DNA from: Apiotrichum sp. Y4204
Lineage: Eukaryota; Basidiomycota; Tremellomycetes; Trichosporonales; Trichosporonaceae
Length of the DNA stretch: 64,000 bases
Direction: 5' to 3'
Assembly: GCA_025531455.1 (NCBI GenBank)
Contig: JAMYHL010000048.1
Location: forward strand, 62,001-126,000
A program made the translations under genes and the position numbers. Numbering within the stretch: position 1 is the first letter of the stretch; each line of letters begins with the position of its first letter. Below are positions 24,255-36,105 of the stretch, one piece after another. The notes beneath the pieces were generated by a model. It searched no databases. It saw only the letters and a list, made by a program, of their open reading frames with translations, and was not told the origin of the DNA.

Positions 24255-26619
24255 CTAAACTTCCGAGACACCAAGTGCGACCTCGACCTCGTCCCGCCCG
24301 CGGCGGAGAAGCGTCTCGGCAAACTCATACCCCTCCTTTTTATCCAGCACGCGGTCCGCGACCTCGGCGTATGCCTCGGAGATACGCCGCAGCGCTGTGC
24401 GGTGGATACCCTCCGCGAGGCGCGGGTTGGCAAGCAGCGCGAGCCGCGGCGAGGTGAGCGGGTCGTGGGCGGTGAGAAAGGTTGTAAACTGGGTAAGCGC
24501 AGCGGTGAGGTCCTTTGCCGTTGCGCCGGGCACACGGGAGAGGGGTGTCTGCGCGTTAGCAAACGGATGAAACTGCCTGCCATCAGTTGTACTCACATCC
24601 GGGGGACGCGAGTGTATCGCGCGCATGACGGGTGCAAGCCCACACTGCTCGAGGAGCTTTCCGTGGTGTTCAAAGGTCATGCTTTCCACGTGTGTGCCGA
24701 TCTGGTCCTTGAGGAGGGCAACGCGCGGGGCGGTGAAGGGGTACGCCTCGAGCGTGTGCTGGAGGTACTCGAGACAGTTTACAAGGAACACGTCGCGGTC
24801 CCACGTGCCCGTCGCCGTCTTGCGGAGATCAGCCATGCGCTGGCACATCTCCACCGCGGGATCGACCGCCGCGTCGAGGAGGCGCGCAAAGTCCGTCTCG
24901 CGCTCCTCCGGGTCGACGAGGGACGTGTCGTACACTGCGATGATCTCTCGCAGGACCTGGCTCGCGTCGCGCAGCGCCAGCGGTGGAGAGAGAGTTGCGT
25001 CTGGCGGGTGCAGGAAGCGCAGGAGCGAGCGGCCCTGCGCCTGCAGTGTCTCGAAAAAGGCGGCATTCGCAAAGTCGTACAGTCTGGCGTCAGCGGATGG
25101 CGAACGGAACATAGGAGAGAATTCACTCACTCCTGGAGTGTCTTTGACAGCGTGGCGTCCACACCAATAGTCTTGCGCATGGTGACAAGGTAAAACTGGA
25201 CGAGATTCACAATCTTATAGGTCATGATGATGCCCTCCTGGCTCTTGATCGTCTGCTCGATGCGGAGCTTGAGCGGGCGGCCCAGCCCTTCGAGATTACG
25301 GTCGAGGACCTCGGCGACGCGCTGCTCGTCGCTACTCTTCTCCGCGCTCCGCTCCTCGCCGACCATGCGCCGCTCCCGGATCCCAAACATGCTGTCGAGG
25401 AGCTCGTGCTCGCTCGCAGTCGCCTGGTGCACCCACGCAAGCATGTCGCCGACGTACCGCGTCGGATCGTGCGCGTGAATCTCGATTGGGCGCGGGAGAC
25501 CGTTTGGTCCGCCCCGCGTCAGTGCGTCCAGAAACGCCGTGAGCACCGCGGCGCTGCGCGTCGTGCTCATCACATCCAACGCTTCAGAGAGCTGTTGCGG
25601 GCGCGCAGCGCCCAGCCGCCGCACCGCGTCCCGCAGCACGGGACTGACATCAATCTGGTCCCGCGTCATCTGCCGGAACTGGAACTCGAGCCACCGGTGG
25701 ATCTTGGCGTATCCCGCCTCGAGCTGGGTGCCCGTCGCCGCCATAATGTCCATTCTGGGGTGAGTGGACTGGTTGGAAAACTTGCCCTTGTCCGTGATCG
25801 CTGGCTCTGCACTCACCCTGCCTGCGCTTCGTCGCCTTCGAGGAGGGCGCGCGAGTCGCGCCTGATGCCCTCGACGCGGTCGAGCGTGGCGAACAGCCGC
25901 GCGTCGAGGTCCAGCGCACTTGCGTTCAGCACTTCCTCTTCTTCGGCCGACAGCGTAAATCGCGCGAGGAAGAGCTTTACCAGCGTTGTCCGCAGTTGCG
26001 CTGATGACCTGAGAATGAGTCTAGTGCGAGGTACAATACCCACCGCTGGGAGCGCAGGCCGTCGGCACGCTCAAGAAGGTACTTTGTCCCGCTGTTCGCC
26101 TGGTCCAGCTCTGCCTGCACTGCGTCACAGCGCGACTGCATCTCGAGCATGTGTTCGCGGAGAACGTCGAGTTTCTGGGGTTAGACAAAGGAGGAAAAAG
26201 GAGAGAGGGGAGCCACAGTGACGTGTTCCCGCTGTATGTACCCCCTCTCTCCATAATCTTCAACCCACCTTATCCACCTCCCCGAACGCCTCGAGGAAAC
26301 GCTGGCTACCACCAGCAAGTCTCGCCTCGACATCGCGCTTGAGGTTCTTGCGCGCCATCGCCGCGCTCTGCCCCCTCAGCGTCCGCCGTACGGGGACCAG
26401 CTCGTCCCCGTCTCCCTCGTCCTCCTCATCCTTGTCCTTTTCCCGTTCCTTCCCCTTCCGCGACGCGTACATGCTGCTCGCGATCTCGAGGGCCTCGCGC
26501 GACGCGCGGTCGTCAAACGTCGTCCCGATCGCCTTGTAGATGCGCAGGCTGATCGGGTTGTTCCGCGAGGCGGCGGGGACCGCCGGCCCGCTCGGAGTCA
26601 CCGGCGAGGCGGTCGTCAT
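24255..26619 (-). CDS. COG6: Conserved oligomeric Golgi complex subunit 6
   Basis: Six exons on the minus strand, 26619-26269, 26174-26044, 26008-25817, 25754-25131, 25083-24597 and 24548-24255, encode 692 residues. The N-terminus has NPISLRIYKAIGTTFDD, the signature opening of Cog6, followed by an acidic linker and a coiled-coil-rich region (KLDVLREHMLEMQSRCDAVQ). The middle and C-terminal helical parts include LDSMFGIRERRMVGEERS and a long run of helical repeats to the end. Cog6 belongs to lobe B of the COG tether, which holds retrograde vesicles at the Golgi. The last intron (24549-24596, 48 nt) is in frame and stopless, so retention would add 16 residues. All phases agree. Confidence 0.9.
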
Positions 26620-27346
26620 TTCCAGGGGTGGGGAATGTGCTCGTTCGATGTTCTAGAGGTGGTGTGGACTGTGTGCGAGAGCTCGACATTTACGCATTGG
26701 ATACTGACCTCATCGTGGTCGTGGATCGTGGAGGTGGCATTGTGCCAGAGTCATTTGTGTGATTTCATCGCGTGAGACTCGCACTGATTACACGCGAGTT
26801 TACCCCCGACGCCAACACCCGTCATGGCCGCGTCGTCGTTGTCGTCGTTGTCGGCTGTGCCAGCCACCTATGGGGTGTGAGTGCCCGCCCACTCTGGCCG
26901 ACTGCACTGTGTGTCACAGTCGATATCCATCCATCTCCGTCCACCCTCGATCACCACCACATCAACACTCCGCTCGCCATCGCCGAGCACCCATCCCCCA
27001 CACTCTCTCTTCTTGACAACCTTCTCCACACGCACACATTTATTTCCCCCTTCACATCCAATTCCACACCCACTTTCGCATTCGCATCCTGCACCCCAGC
27101 CCCGCAGTTTTCACCACCACCAACACTCACGCGACCGCCCGAACCGCTGACATCGAGCCGCTCCTCCCACACTCACGACATCGCACACCCGCGCACACCC
27201 CGCATCGCTTTTCAACTGTCCAGCGCGCACTCGCGACTTGCACACTCGTTTTTTTTTTTCCTCTTATCTGCGATCTTCAGTCGCCAGTTTTCTGACTTCT
27301 TCTTTATCCTCTTGTCTCACCCCGCTTTCCCCACCTCCCTGCCACT
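26620..27346. other. Intergenic region between COG6 and PIS1
   Basis: This 727-nt divergent promoter region becomes strongly C-rich on the plus strand from about 26930 to 27340, typical of a fungal 5' leader. A T10 tract sits at 27250-27259. No additional gene is apparent. Confidence 0.55.
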
Positions 27347-28796
27347 ATGCCGCCCAAGACACGCTCCCAAGTCTCCGAAGCAGCTGCATCCTCGGTGCGC
27401 GAGCCAAATAGCGAGGGTATCCGCCAGCGGCCGCGCGAGGGCTCGCGGAGCAGGACTATCGACGACGTGTATGATGCCAAGTAGTGAGTCGCACATGCAG
27501 CGAGCAGGCGTCGGGCGTCGGTCAGGGGAGGAGATGCGTATGCGGAGCGCTCTGTGCAGATCGAGTTTCGGGTGCAAGCTGTGCTCTGCGATCAGATAGA
27601 GTTATTTCTGCTCCGTCCATCGACCCTATCCTCGGCGCCCGGCGGCCGAATTCCGCCACTGATGGAATACTGACATCCCAGTGCTGTTGACCTCGCGTGA
27701 GTTGCTAGTTGGAACGGGACGCAACGCGGGGTGATGACGCTGTCGCTCGCGCTGCCACCATCGCCGAGAGCTGAGAGTTCATGTGCTGACACCGACTTTT
27801 GCATCATGTAGGACTGTCACGTGAGTGTGCTGGATGACCATAGGCCGTCGTCTAACCCACAGCGTCGACGAGAATGTGTTCCTCTTCATCCCCAACCTGA
27901 TCGGGTACGCGCGCGTCGTGCTCGCCGGCGCATCCCTCTACTACATGCCCCGGTATCCGGTGCTGTGCACGCTGCTGTACGGCCTCAGCTCTCTCCTGGA
28001 CGCAGTAGACGGGCAGGCGGCGCGTTACTTTAAGCAGTCGTCCAGATTCGGCGCTGTCCTCGACATGGTCACGGATCGGTGCACGACCGCCTGCCTGCTC
28101 TGCTTCCTCGCCAGCGCCGAGTGCTACCGCCACATTGCCATCATCTTCCAGTTCCTCATCGCGCTCGACTTTTCGAGCCACTACATCCACATGTACTCGT
28201 GAGTGGCAAGGCGCGCGGATCGCTAGAGTCGTGAGGAGCAACGCGAAGCGGGGGCCAAGACGTCCTGTGTTTCCTCTCCTACTGCTTCGCTCTCCAGCGG
28301 ACGCTTGATCTTGCCTCTGTTCCCTCTAACCCCAGCTCGCTCGTCACTGGCGCGTCGTCGCACAAGAAGATTACGTCCGACGTCTCCCGCATCCTGTACT
28401 ACTACTACAACGACAAGTTGACCCTCTTCATCTTCTGCTTCTGCAACGAGCTCTTCTTTGTGTGTCTCTACCTGAACGCGTACGTCAGCAAGCCGATCTC
28501 GCCCGTCTGGCTCCCCAGCGTCGTGGCCCGCATTGCGCCGCGCTTCACCGTCCTGGCAGCGACCCTCACGTGGCCGCAGCTCATCGGCGTGCTCAACTTC
28601 CCCATCTGTTTTGGCAAGCAGGTCATCAACGTCGTCCAATTCTGGAAGGCGAGCAAGATTGTGGGTAACTGTGTTTAGCAAGTGCTCACGACAGCTCGTC
28701 GGCATCGACCTCCAGGAGCGCCAGCGCGAGCGCGAGCGGGCGGCGCGCGCCCAGGCCCTTGTGGATGCGCCGCCCCAGGCTGTCGTGGACCTGTAA
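27347..28796 (+). CDS. PIS1: Phosphatidylinositol synthase (CDP-DAG inositol phosphatidyltransferase)
   Basis: Six exons, 27347-27483, 27682-27696, 27812-27820, 27863-28198, 28336-28660 and 28695-28796, encode 307 residues. Exons 2 and 3 are 15 and 9 nt. They are required to join DDVYDAKYAVDLATVT to VDENVFLFIPNLIGYAR in frame. The CDP-alcohol phosphotransferase motif is complete: DG-QA-AR, eight residues, G-AVL-D-MVT-D within LDAVDGQAARYF and FGAVLDMVTDR. Four or so hydrophobic segments follow, then an Arg/Glu-rich tail. The enzyme makes phosphatidylinositol from CDP-diacylglycerol and inositol in the endoplasmic reticulum. The N-terminal 45 residues are an extension relative to yeast Pis1. 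Confidence 0.92.
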
Positions 28797-29107
28797 TCTG
28801 ACTCCACACCGTCCGAAGCGCCACTCTGGCTCGGTAGTGGCAGCAGATAACTTGATTTTCTAGGCAAGTGGAGGCGGAGGGAGATCAAGCAGGTGGTAGA
28901 TGTGGACGTGATCGACGAGGCGGTAGACGTGGACGTAGACGTAGCGGAGAGTTGCGCGGCGGACATGCGTTGTGGCGCATACGCGCACAGCAGGCCATGA
29001 ATAATGTATAGATTCCATTTGCGAGCGTGAAGCGCCGAGCAGGAAGGTGCAAGCTGTGTCAGAAGGTGCAACCTGACCATACACAAAATACATAATACAC
29101 CATATTT
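28797..29107. other. Convergent 3' ends of PIS1 and SNU23
   Basis: This 311-nt gap carries only 3' untranslated sequence of two converging genes as far as I can see. A purine-rich imperfect run (GTAGACGTGGACGTAGACGTAG) lies at 28922-28943. Confidence 0.5.
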
Positions 29108-30066
29108 CTATCGCTTCTTGCCCCCAAAGCCACTAAAGCCCATCATGCTCTCGATGCCGCCCATCTCCTCGCTCGCCGCCTCGACCGCACCCTTATCGCT
29201 ATTATCCAAAACCCCCGCCTGTCCCAATTTCCTCGCCTCGCGCCCTTCCTCACGCTTACGCCGCCGCTCGGCCCTCCTCGCCTCGCGCTTGGCCGCGTCC
29301 GCGCCGCGCACAGCCGCGATCCGGCGGTCAAAATCGTAATTCTTGGCATCGACCTTTGTCTTTGACGCCTCGCGCAGCTCGGCGATCCGCTTGCGGACTT
29401 GCTCGACTGTGCTCCGCGCGACGCGCGTCGACTGCCCGAGCTTGGTCAGGTGGAACCGCGAGTTCAGGTGGTCGAGGTACGAGAGCGAGTCCTTGAGCGT
29501 GCGGTTACACAGCTCGCACTGGGAGAGTTAGTGGAGGGGGCGGGGAGAGATGCCCAGCGAGCGACGCCCAACAAGCGGCACCCGGCGAGCAATGCCAGGG
29601 ATCCTCGAGGCCCTCGCATTTGATCTCCCACGAGACTCACATAAAACCCCGGCCCGCGCGGGCCCTTGCCCCCCGGCGTAGAGGACACGAGCATCGTCTT
29701 TCCGAGATCCTTGTCGAGCCCAAGGTCGCCGTGCTGCTGCGCCATGGCGGTCGGTTTCGGCCCGCTGTCGACGGGGCGGTATGATCGGCCTGCAGGAGTC
29801 AGCTTCCGAGCTTTTGGTCGGTCGACGCTCGTGGCCTGCAGATCGCCACACTCTCTAGTCTCTCACTCCGAATCCCCTCCCCTCCCCCCTCCCCTCACTT
29901 CCCTCCCCTCCACGCTCCGCGACTCACCCTCCTTATGCGCCTCCTCCCTCCGCCGCGCATGTTCCGCGCCTGCGCGGTCCTTGTCCCGCGCGCGCTCCGC
30001 GTATTCACCCTTATCCCAGCGGTCCTGCGATTAGATTCGGGATATATGCCGGGGTCTCACGCTCAT
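29108..30066 (-). CDS. SNU23: U4/U6.U5 tri-snRNP protein Snu23 (ZMAT2)
   Basis: Four exons on the minus strand, 30066-30061, 30024-29928, 29789-29641 and 29518-29108, encode 220 residues. The first coding exon is only ATG-AGC. Splicing it to the second gives MSDRWDKGEYAERA, matching the RKWDKDEY-type opening of the family. LDKDLGKTMLVSSTP and a U1-type C2H2 zinc finger follow, CELC, twelve residues, H-LNSRF-H (CELCNRTLKDSLSYLDHLN), then STRVARSTVEQVRKR and a basic tail. Snu23 is a spliceosome component that helps activate the B complex. The acceptor before GRSYRPVDSG is chosen because it alone keeps the frame into the conserved segment. Confidence 0.9.
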
Positions 30067-30927
30067 GTTTGCTTCTTTGCGGTGGGGAGTAGAGTTGCAA
30101 AGCTAGAGTTTTGGATGTCTTGATGTCTTGGAGATCGAGTGTTGTTCGTGTGGCGACACTGCGGCGGGAGCAAATTGATGTGTGGCGACTCACTCCGTCA
30201 ACTTCACGCTGTGCCGATGTACTGAAGTAAATAAACCCCGGCCTGCCACTCTTCCATTGCGCATCTCTACACATCTCTCCTGTCCTTCTCCCGACGTCTG
30301 TGTATGTGCGCGAGGAGCTATAGTATAGCATGCCACCAGTGCGTGGTTTCATTAATTTATTAGATTTCACGGGGCCACTTGGCTGAACTGGATCACCTGG
30401 CGCCCCGAGGAGCTTTCACAATGTTATTCTTGTTTGGCTTGTTGGGGGCAGTCACGAGAACGCCGCCTCTGGCCTCTGGGAAGCTGTCAGGAGAGAGAAG
30501 GCCTGAAGTGATTGATGTCTTCGGTCGTACGCACTCAGCTGCGCACCCCGCAGCTGCGCTTCTTGGCTGCGCGTCGATCGCTCCCGCGGCACAGCTCATT
30601 GCCCTCGCACTTCACAACCCCCGCAGGGCTCGTTCCACTCACCAACCTGCGGCTCAGCACTAACACGTTCCGATACATAGTGGGACAGATTACGAAAAGA
30701 CGGCGCGAACTATGGTTCGAGGTACAAGGCAGGGGGATGGACTATGGACTGGGGCAATGGACGGGATGGGGATGGACTGATAGATGGCAGCGGCGGAAGC
30801 TCTAGGCCGTACTCGGGAGGCGCTGGGCCGGTGACAAGATGGCATGCTCGTGGTTTTGGGTCTGGTGCTGGTCTGGGTCGTTTTTGGGTTGTATTGTTCG
30901 TCATGCGTGTTCGTGTATGTACGCTTC
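30067..30927. other. Intergenic region between RSP5 and SNU23
   Basis: This 861-nt gap contains the 3' end of RSP5 and the promoter of SNU23, both minus strand. AT-rich patches near 30226-30237 and 30350-30368 could be promoter elements. No gene is supported. Confidence 0.5.
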
Positions 30928-33923
30928 TTACTCGACCAGGAAACCACCGCCCTCGTCGACACTGGTTGTCAGCAAATGTCTTAACATGATTGGTCAGCTA
31001 CTACTCACGCGAGAGTGAGCTTCTGCTCCAGGGTGTCGTAGCTCTTGTAGGCCGGGAGGTCGATACGGTTGAAGCAGGTGTGCGACTTTGGCAGCTGCGT
31101 GATCTCTCCCGCCTTCTCAATGGTGAAGCGACGCGGGCCGTCCGAGCCCTGCAGGTCCTTGAAACCGTTGACAGGGATACGGGATGTGCCGGTGGTGAAC
31201 TGGAGGAGACGGGCCTTGCGCTCCGCAGGCCAGCTGCGCACAATCTTCCAGAACCACTCGACTACCTCGTCCGACGGGTTGTAGCCGCGGTAATCGGTGT
31301 GCTTCTGCCAGTCGTCGACGTCAATCTCCGACATACCACCAATGAGCAGCTCGAGCTCGCGCTCGTCAAACACCGAGATGAGCTCCTGCGGGATCAACTC
31401 GTTGAAGCCCGACATGAATGCCTCAAACTGTTCGGAAACACGGCGCGAGATGCGGTACTCGGTGACGAGGTCGACATAGTCCTTCTTGTTCTCCTCGGTG
31501 ACATCAATGTTCTGGCCGTTCTCCTTGAGGTCGACAGTGACGACCTCACCAAAGTGCTCCTCGGTGATCGAAAAGGTGTCCTCTATGATGTCGGTAATGT
31601 CGTTCTCCAGCATCCACGTAAGACCGCGGTGGAGCGCAGAGTCGACCGACTCGAGGTCGGTGAGGGTAATCTTCTTCTTGAGGATCATCTTGTAGAAGGA
31701 AGAAATAAAGTACGCATCAAGGAAGCGACGGTGGAAGATGCCAAGACCAACGACACGGCCGATAAACTTGAAGTAGTTGAGGTGCTCGGGGTTGACGCCC
31801 GAGTTGGGGTTGATTTGGAGCGTGTAGTTGTCGTGCGCCGAGTACTCGAACAAGCAGTAGAAGGGGTTGAACATTTCGTGCGACAGCAGGAAGAAGAATT
31901 CACGCGACAGACCTCCGTAGTCGAGACCCTCTTCACCCTCAAACTTGACCATGAGACGCTTTTTGAGGTCGTTGGGCGACTGGCGCATAATCTCCGTGTA
32001 CGAGCCCTCAAAGATGTTGTCACGCGAGACCTTGATGTGGCACTGGCCAGTGTTGGAGCGGAGCGCAGGCTGCGAACGGAAGTAGATGAGCTTGCGGCGG
32101 AAGTCGCGCTTGTACTGGGGCACATTCTGGTCGAGCGACGACGGGAGACGGGGGTCGTCCCACGTGGTGGTTTTCGTGTTGTGGTCGACAAAGTACACAC
32201 GCGCTGTTGAAGTAAGACGCATCTCCCAGCCCGAAGGAAGAGGACCAAGCTGAGACACCGTCTGCGGCTGCACCGTCATGCCCGGCTGGTTGGGGGCAAT
32301 GACGCGTAGCAGCTGCTGGCGGCGAGGATCGACCCAAGTGGTCGTCCGTGTGTTGTGGTCCACAAAGTAGGGACGGCCTTCGGGCGTAAAGCGTTGCTCC
32401 CAACCAGATGGCAGGGGGCCGGTACCCACGGTGGTGGCCTGGTTGGTAGGGATGGCCTGGTTGGGCGTCTCGGTGCCAGTCTCAAGCATGTCGTCCGCCA
32501 GGGCACGCTGGGCGTGGCGTGCGCGCGCCTCGCCCGTGGAGTTGGCCTGGACATTGGCATTGGAGGACTGGTCCGTGCTCGGACGGTTCCAAGTGGTGGT
32601 GCGCGTGTTGTGGTCCACATAGTACTGGCGGCCAAGGTGGTCGATACGGCGCTCCCAGCCATTGGGAAGAGGCCCGTGCTGGTCGGTGTGGGAATCAAAG
32701 TTGGTGTTGCTCATCTGGTTGACGTTTGCCGCTGTTGATGCGGCCGTGGCCGTGACAGCGGGGATGTTGTTGCTGCTGTTGTTGTTGGGTGCCTGCGGCA
32801 TGGTGGATGCAGAGGAGGGGTTTATGGGGGAAGCGGCAGCAGTGGTGCTGGCGGTTGCGGTGGATGGTTGAACAACAGGAGAATCACGGTTTGATGTCGC
32901 AGACGAGATGCCCTGTGAAATGCTTTGTGCTGGGCTTTCAGGTTCCGGCGTGTCCGCATTGGTGGCGCGCAGGGCGGCACTAGATGTGTTTACGGATACA
33001 CCAGAGCCATTCGCCGCAGGTGCGATCATGGCATTATTGCCAGGGCCAGGGTTGGTAATAGGCGAGTTGGTCTGTGTGGACAGGTAGATGATGAGCTTGC
33101 CGTTCACAGTGACGTTCTCCGTTCCGCGCCGCAGGTCGCGGGTGAGCATCTCTGAGGCGATGTGAGTCGACTACAGGCGGATGGGAAGCACAGAACACAC
33201 GATCCGTCGTCGGGGCACAGACCCGAACGAGGTACGAGGTTATTGTACTGTTTCACTACGTACCTTGGCCGCCGAGTTCGAGATCGAGGACATCAGACAC
33301 CTTGATGTTGATGACGCCCAGGAAGCCCTGGTCCTGCTGCGTGTGAGCACAGCCATGCTGCGATTATAAACGCACCTTCCTCTTAAACTTGCGCTGGTCA
33401 AAGATCTGGACCGCTACCACGCTCGAGTCTTTTACGGTGCTGAGAATCAGTGACCGGTCACAGCTCTCAATCTCACATGTCAAAGTTCTCATTCCAGTAG
33501 GGGTTGAGGGTGCGCTTGATGACCGAGGTGGTGTGGATCTGCTCGCCGTCGACGCTCACTATCGCGAACGGGTCAGGGAGGCGGAGGATGTCGCGCTTGA
33601 TGAGCGAGTCGGCCGCGACGACTACATGAGCAATACGGAAGCGAGTGGCAAACGATGGCAAACGACGGCGGAGCGGATATCATGTCGGCGAGCGGGAGGA
33701 ACACGAAACGTGGCAGGGGAGAGGTACAAGGGGGGGGACATGGGCAGCGAGAAGCAGAAAATTGGTGGTGCAGCAGTGATCGGGAGCAGGGAGGAGCGCG
33801 TCAGCACAAGAATGGAGGCAGGGGATTGAGCCGGAGCCGAGCCGGCGATGGTGGCAGCGGCAGCCGAAGCGGAGACGTACTGGTGATGCGGATCTTGCGC
33901 GAACTGTTCGGCGACGGCGTCAT
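30928..33923 (-). CDS. RSP5: HECT E3 ubiquitin ligase Rsp5 (NEDD4 family)
   Basis: Six exons on the minus strand, 33923-33881, 33621-33477, 33439-33376, 33333-33264, 33151-31009 and 30961-30928, encode about 832 residues. A C2 domain comes first ([53 protein letters not shown]). It is followed by a Ser/Asn/Thr-rich linker and three WW domains starting [20 protein letters not shown] and [10 protein letters not shown]. The HECT domain fills the last 360 residues, with the catalytic Cys in [14 protein letters not shown] (about residue 800) and the terminal acidic end [10 protein letters not shown]. The family ubiquitinates membrane transporters and other PY-motif clients. A CAGCAG tandem acceptor at 33333/33336 may add one Gln. 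Intron 1 is 259 nt. Confidence 0.95.
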
Positions 33924-36105
33924 GGGATGCGTGGCGGGCAGGGCGGACACGAGGGGAAATTACAATGGGTGGAGCGATTATGGATTATGCGGAGCGGCGG
34001 AGACAAGACGGGCGGGGTAAAATGGGTGAAAACGGCGGACAATTAAGACACAGTCGAAGAGCGCAGAAGAAATAAGCAGCACGGAACGCCGGCGATCACC
34101 AAGGTCGCGGTCGCGGACGATACGTTGATGCGTCGTGGTAAGGTGCGAAGCGGTGCGGCGAGTCGAGGATGGGACGGAATGGGGTGGGAACGGGAATTCG
34201 AATTGGTGCATCGGTTTCGGGATGGCGGAGGCAGTGAGGGGATGCGGTGGGAGGCGTGCGCCGGTGCATCGGATGCAGGGACGGAGTAGAACAGCATTCG
34301 GCAGAAGACACGGAAGACACAGGAAGGAATCACAGAAGGGAGAGACGTTGGTCAGCATCGCACTCGCACACGACAGAGCAACAAGCTTGGACATACAGTG
34401 TGGCTCCGCGGGTCTGCAGCGTGAGAGCGGACATGGCGCGGGCGTATCGGAACGACGGGGGGTTTGTGATGAGCGAGGCCGCCGTAGCGGAGGGGAAGGA
34501 GCGTCCAACGGCGGGCGAGGCGGGCGGTGGCCGTGTACGTGGCGGAAGGGGGGGGGTGGGAGGCTGTGTTGTTGGTGGTGGTGGTGGTGGTGTCGAGCTC
34601 GTGCGAGATGGATTCGACGACGAGGTGGATGGTGAGGACGAGAGAGAGACTGGAATTGATTGTGTGACTGACTGCAGAAGGGGATGACTCAGATTGAGTG
34701 GGTTTGCAGAGCTGGGGGTGAGGTGACTGTGCGAGGGACAGAGGGGAAAGGCAGGCAGGAGGGCAGGAGGAGAGCACGAGGGGGAGGAAGGCGAGGAGCG
34801 GGGCTGCTGCTAGCTGGCAGAGGAGGAGAGGGTGCAGATCGCACAGAGCGAGCTGGAGCAGCTGCAAGGCACAGCACACAGAGTGGACAGACTCGGAGCC
34901 GGGAAGGGGAGGGCACAAGCCGAGAGGGCCAAATCAGCAAACCGGCCAGACCCAGGCAGTAGGAGCGGGGCCAAATGGAGGTGGACAATATGGTCTGCTT
35001 GTTATGCCGGATTTCGGCCGGTGCTGCTTTGTAATGCAATTAATGAATGATGTAAAATACAAAATACTCGTTGCCTCCGCATTTCTAATCATCTTTTGCA
35101 AGTCTCTCTAATCAGCCTCATTCCCTATAACTAGCTAAATCACCAGTCCACCATTACCCCTCCGGCTCGCTGCTCGGCTTTTATCCCTCATGCACCTCGT
35201 GATGCTGCACCCGCTCCCCCTCTCCCTGGCCCAGCGCGGCCCAGCAGCGCCGCGTGTGTTCCATTTCTGGCCCTCACCCTTACTGCTCCGTCCGCCGACG
35301 TCACTCTGACGCCAGTGGTGGCCCCGTGGATCACACCACTCTAATATTCTAATGCGAGCCGCAGGACGCAGGACGGAGCCTCCGAGCATGCTCCACGATA
35401 ATCGGTCCACGATAATCGGTCCACGATCCAAGAGCGACGATCCACGCCGCAGCTGCTGGCTGGCGCGGGGCCGGGTGGTGTATCATTTGGACGGGTTATT
35501 CCAGCTCGATTTAGACAGCTGGGCCATCCCCTGGCCCGCTGGCCCCGCTGTTCGGGAGTCTTGTCCGTCCGGATGGCACATCTGGCACAGTAGATCTCTG
35601 AGGCACTGGACACCCGTCGCCGTCATCCCGCTGCCTGGCCTGCTTGCTGTTCGCCTGCTTGCTGCTTGCGAGACAGACTGCGCAGTCCGATCGTCCGATT
35701 GGGAAAGCCGGCAGGTGAATCCAGCCACTACTTTCAGATCTTCAGAATTTCAGGCCTGGCGCGATCACATACGGCGACGATCATCCAGCTTCCAGCTTCC
35801 AGATTCCCGTTCGTGCATCTTGCCTGCATGCATACACGAGTACCATCGGTCATCGACACCATCGCCATCTGTCGCTTGGCCACTGGCCACTGCCTGCTTG
35901 CCCAAACTGAGATACGACACGAAACGCCCAAGGGGCAGCGGGAGGGCCGCGAGGGCAGCAAGGCCCGCACAGGGGATCGACATAGGTACATGGACTAATG
36001 GGGAAACAGACACGGAGAGTCCAACATGCAACCAGACTTGTACAAAAGAACTAGCAACTCCTACTTATAAGAACTTCCCTTAATTCCCCCGCTCACTTCC
36101 TCAGC
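33924..36105. other. Long intergenic region upstream of RSP5
   Basis: This 2.2 kb region lies between the MIF2 stop and the RSP5 start. Its right-to-left strand is pyrimidine-rich over about 34000-34920, fitting a long RSP5 5' leader. A GGT repeat lies at about 34573-34592 and a 14-nt direct repeat at 35393. Open frames exist on the plus strand at 35352-36083 but show no domain and no splice structure, so I do not call a gene. Confidence 0.5.
35393..35428. repeat. 14-nt direct repeat (CCACGATAATCGGT)
   Basis: Two perfect tandem copies at 35393-35406 and 35407-35420 are followed by a partial third (CCACGATC). Each unit contains the inverted ACGATAATCGGT-like core, so it could also form small hairpins or be a paired protein site. 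Confidence 0.8.

Noticed and set aside
30990..32210. Long plus-strand open frame of about 400 codons opposite RSP5
   Set aside because: It is antisense to the HECT domain. High GC at third positions keeps the opposite strand open, and the translation has no recognisable domain.
35352..36083. 243-codon plus-strand frame between MIF2 and RSP5
   Set aside because: No domain, no intron, odd composition, and it spans a tandem repeat, so it is likely a chance frame.
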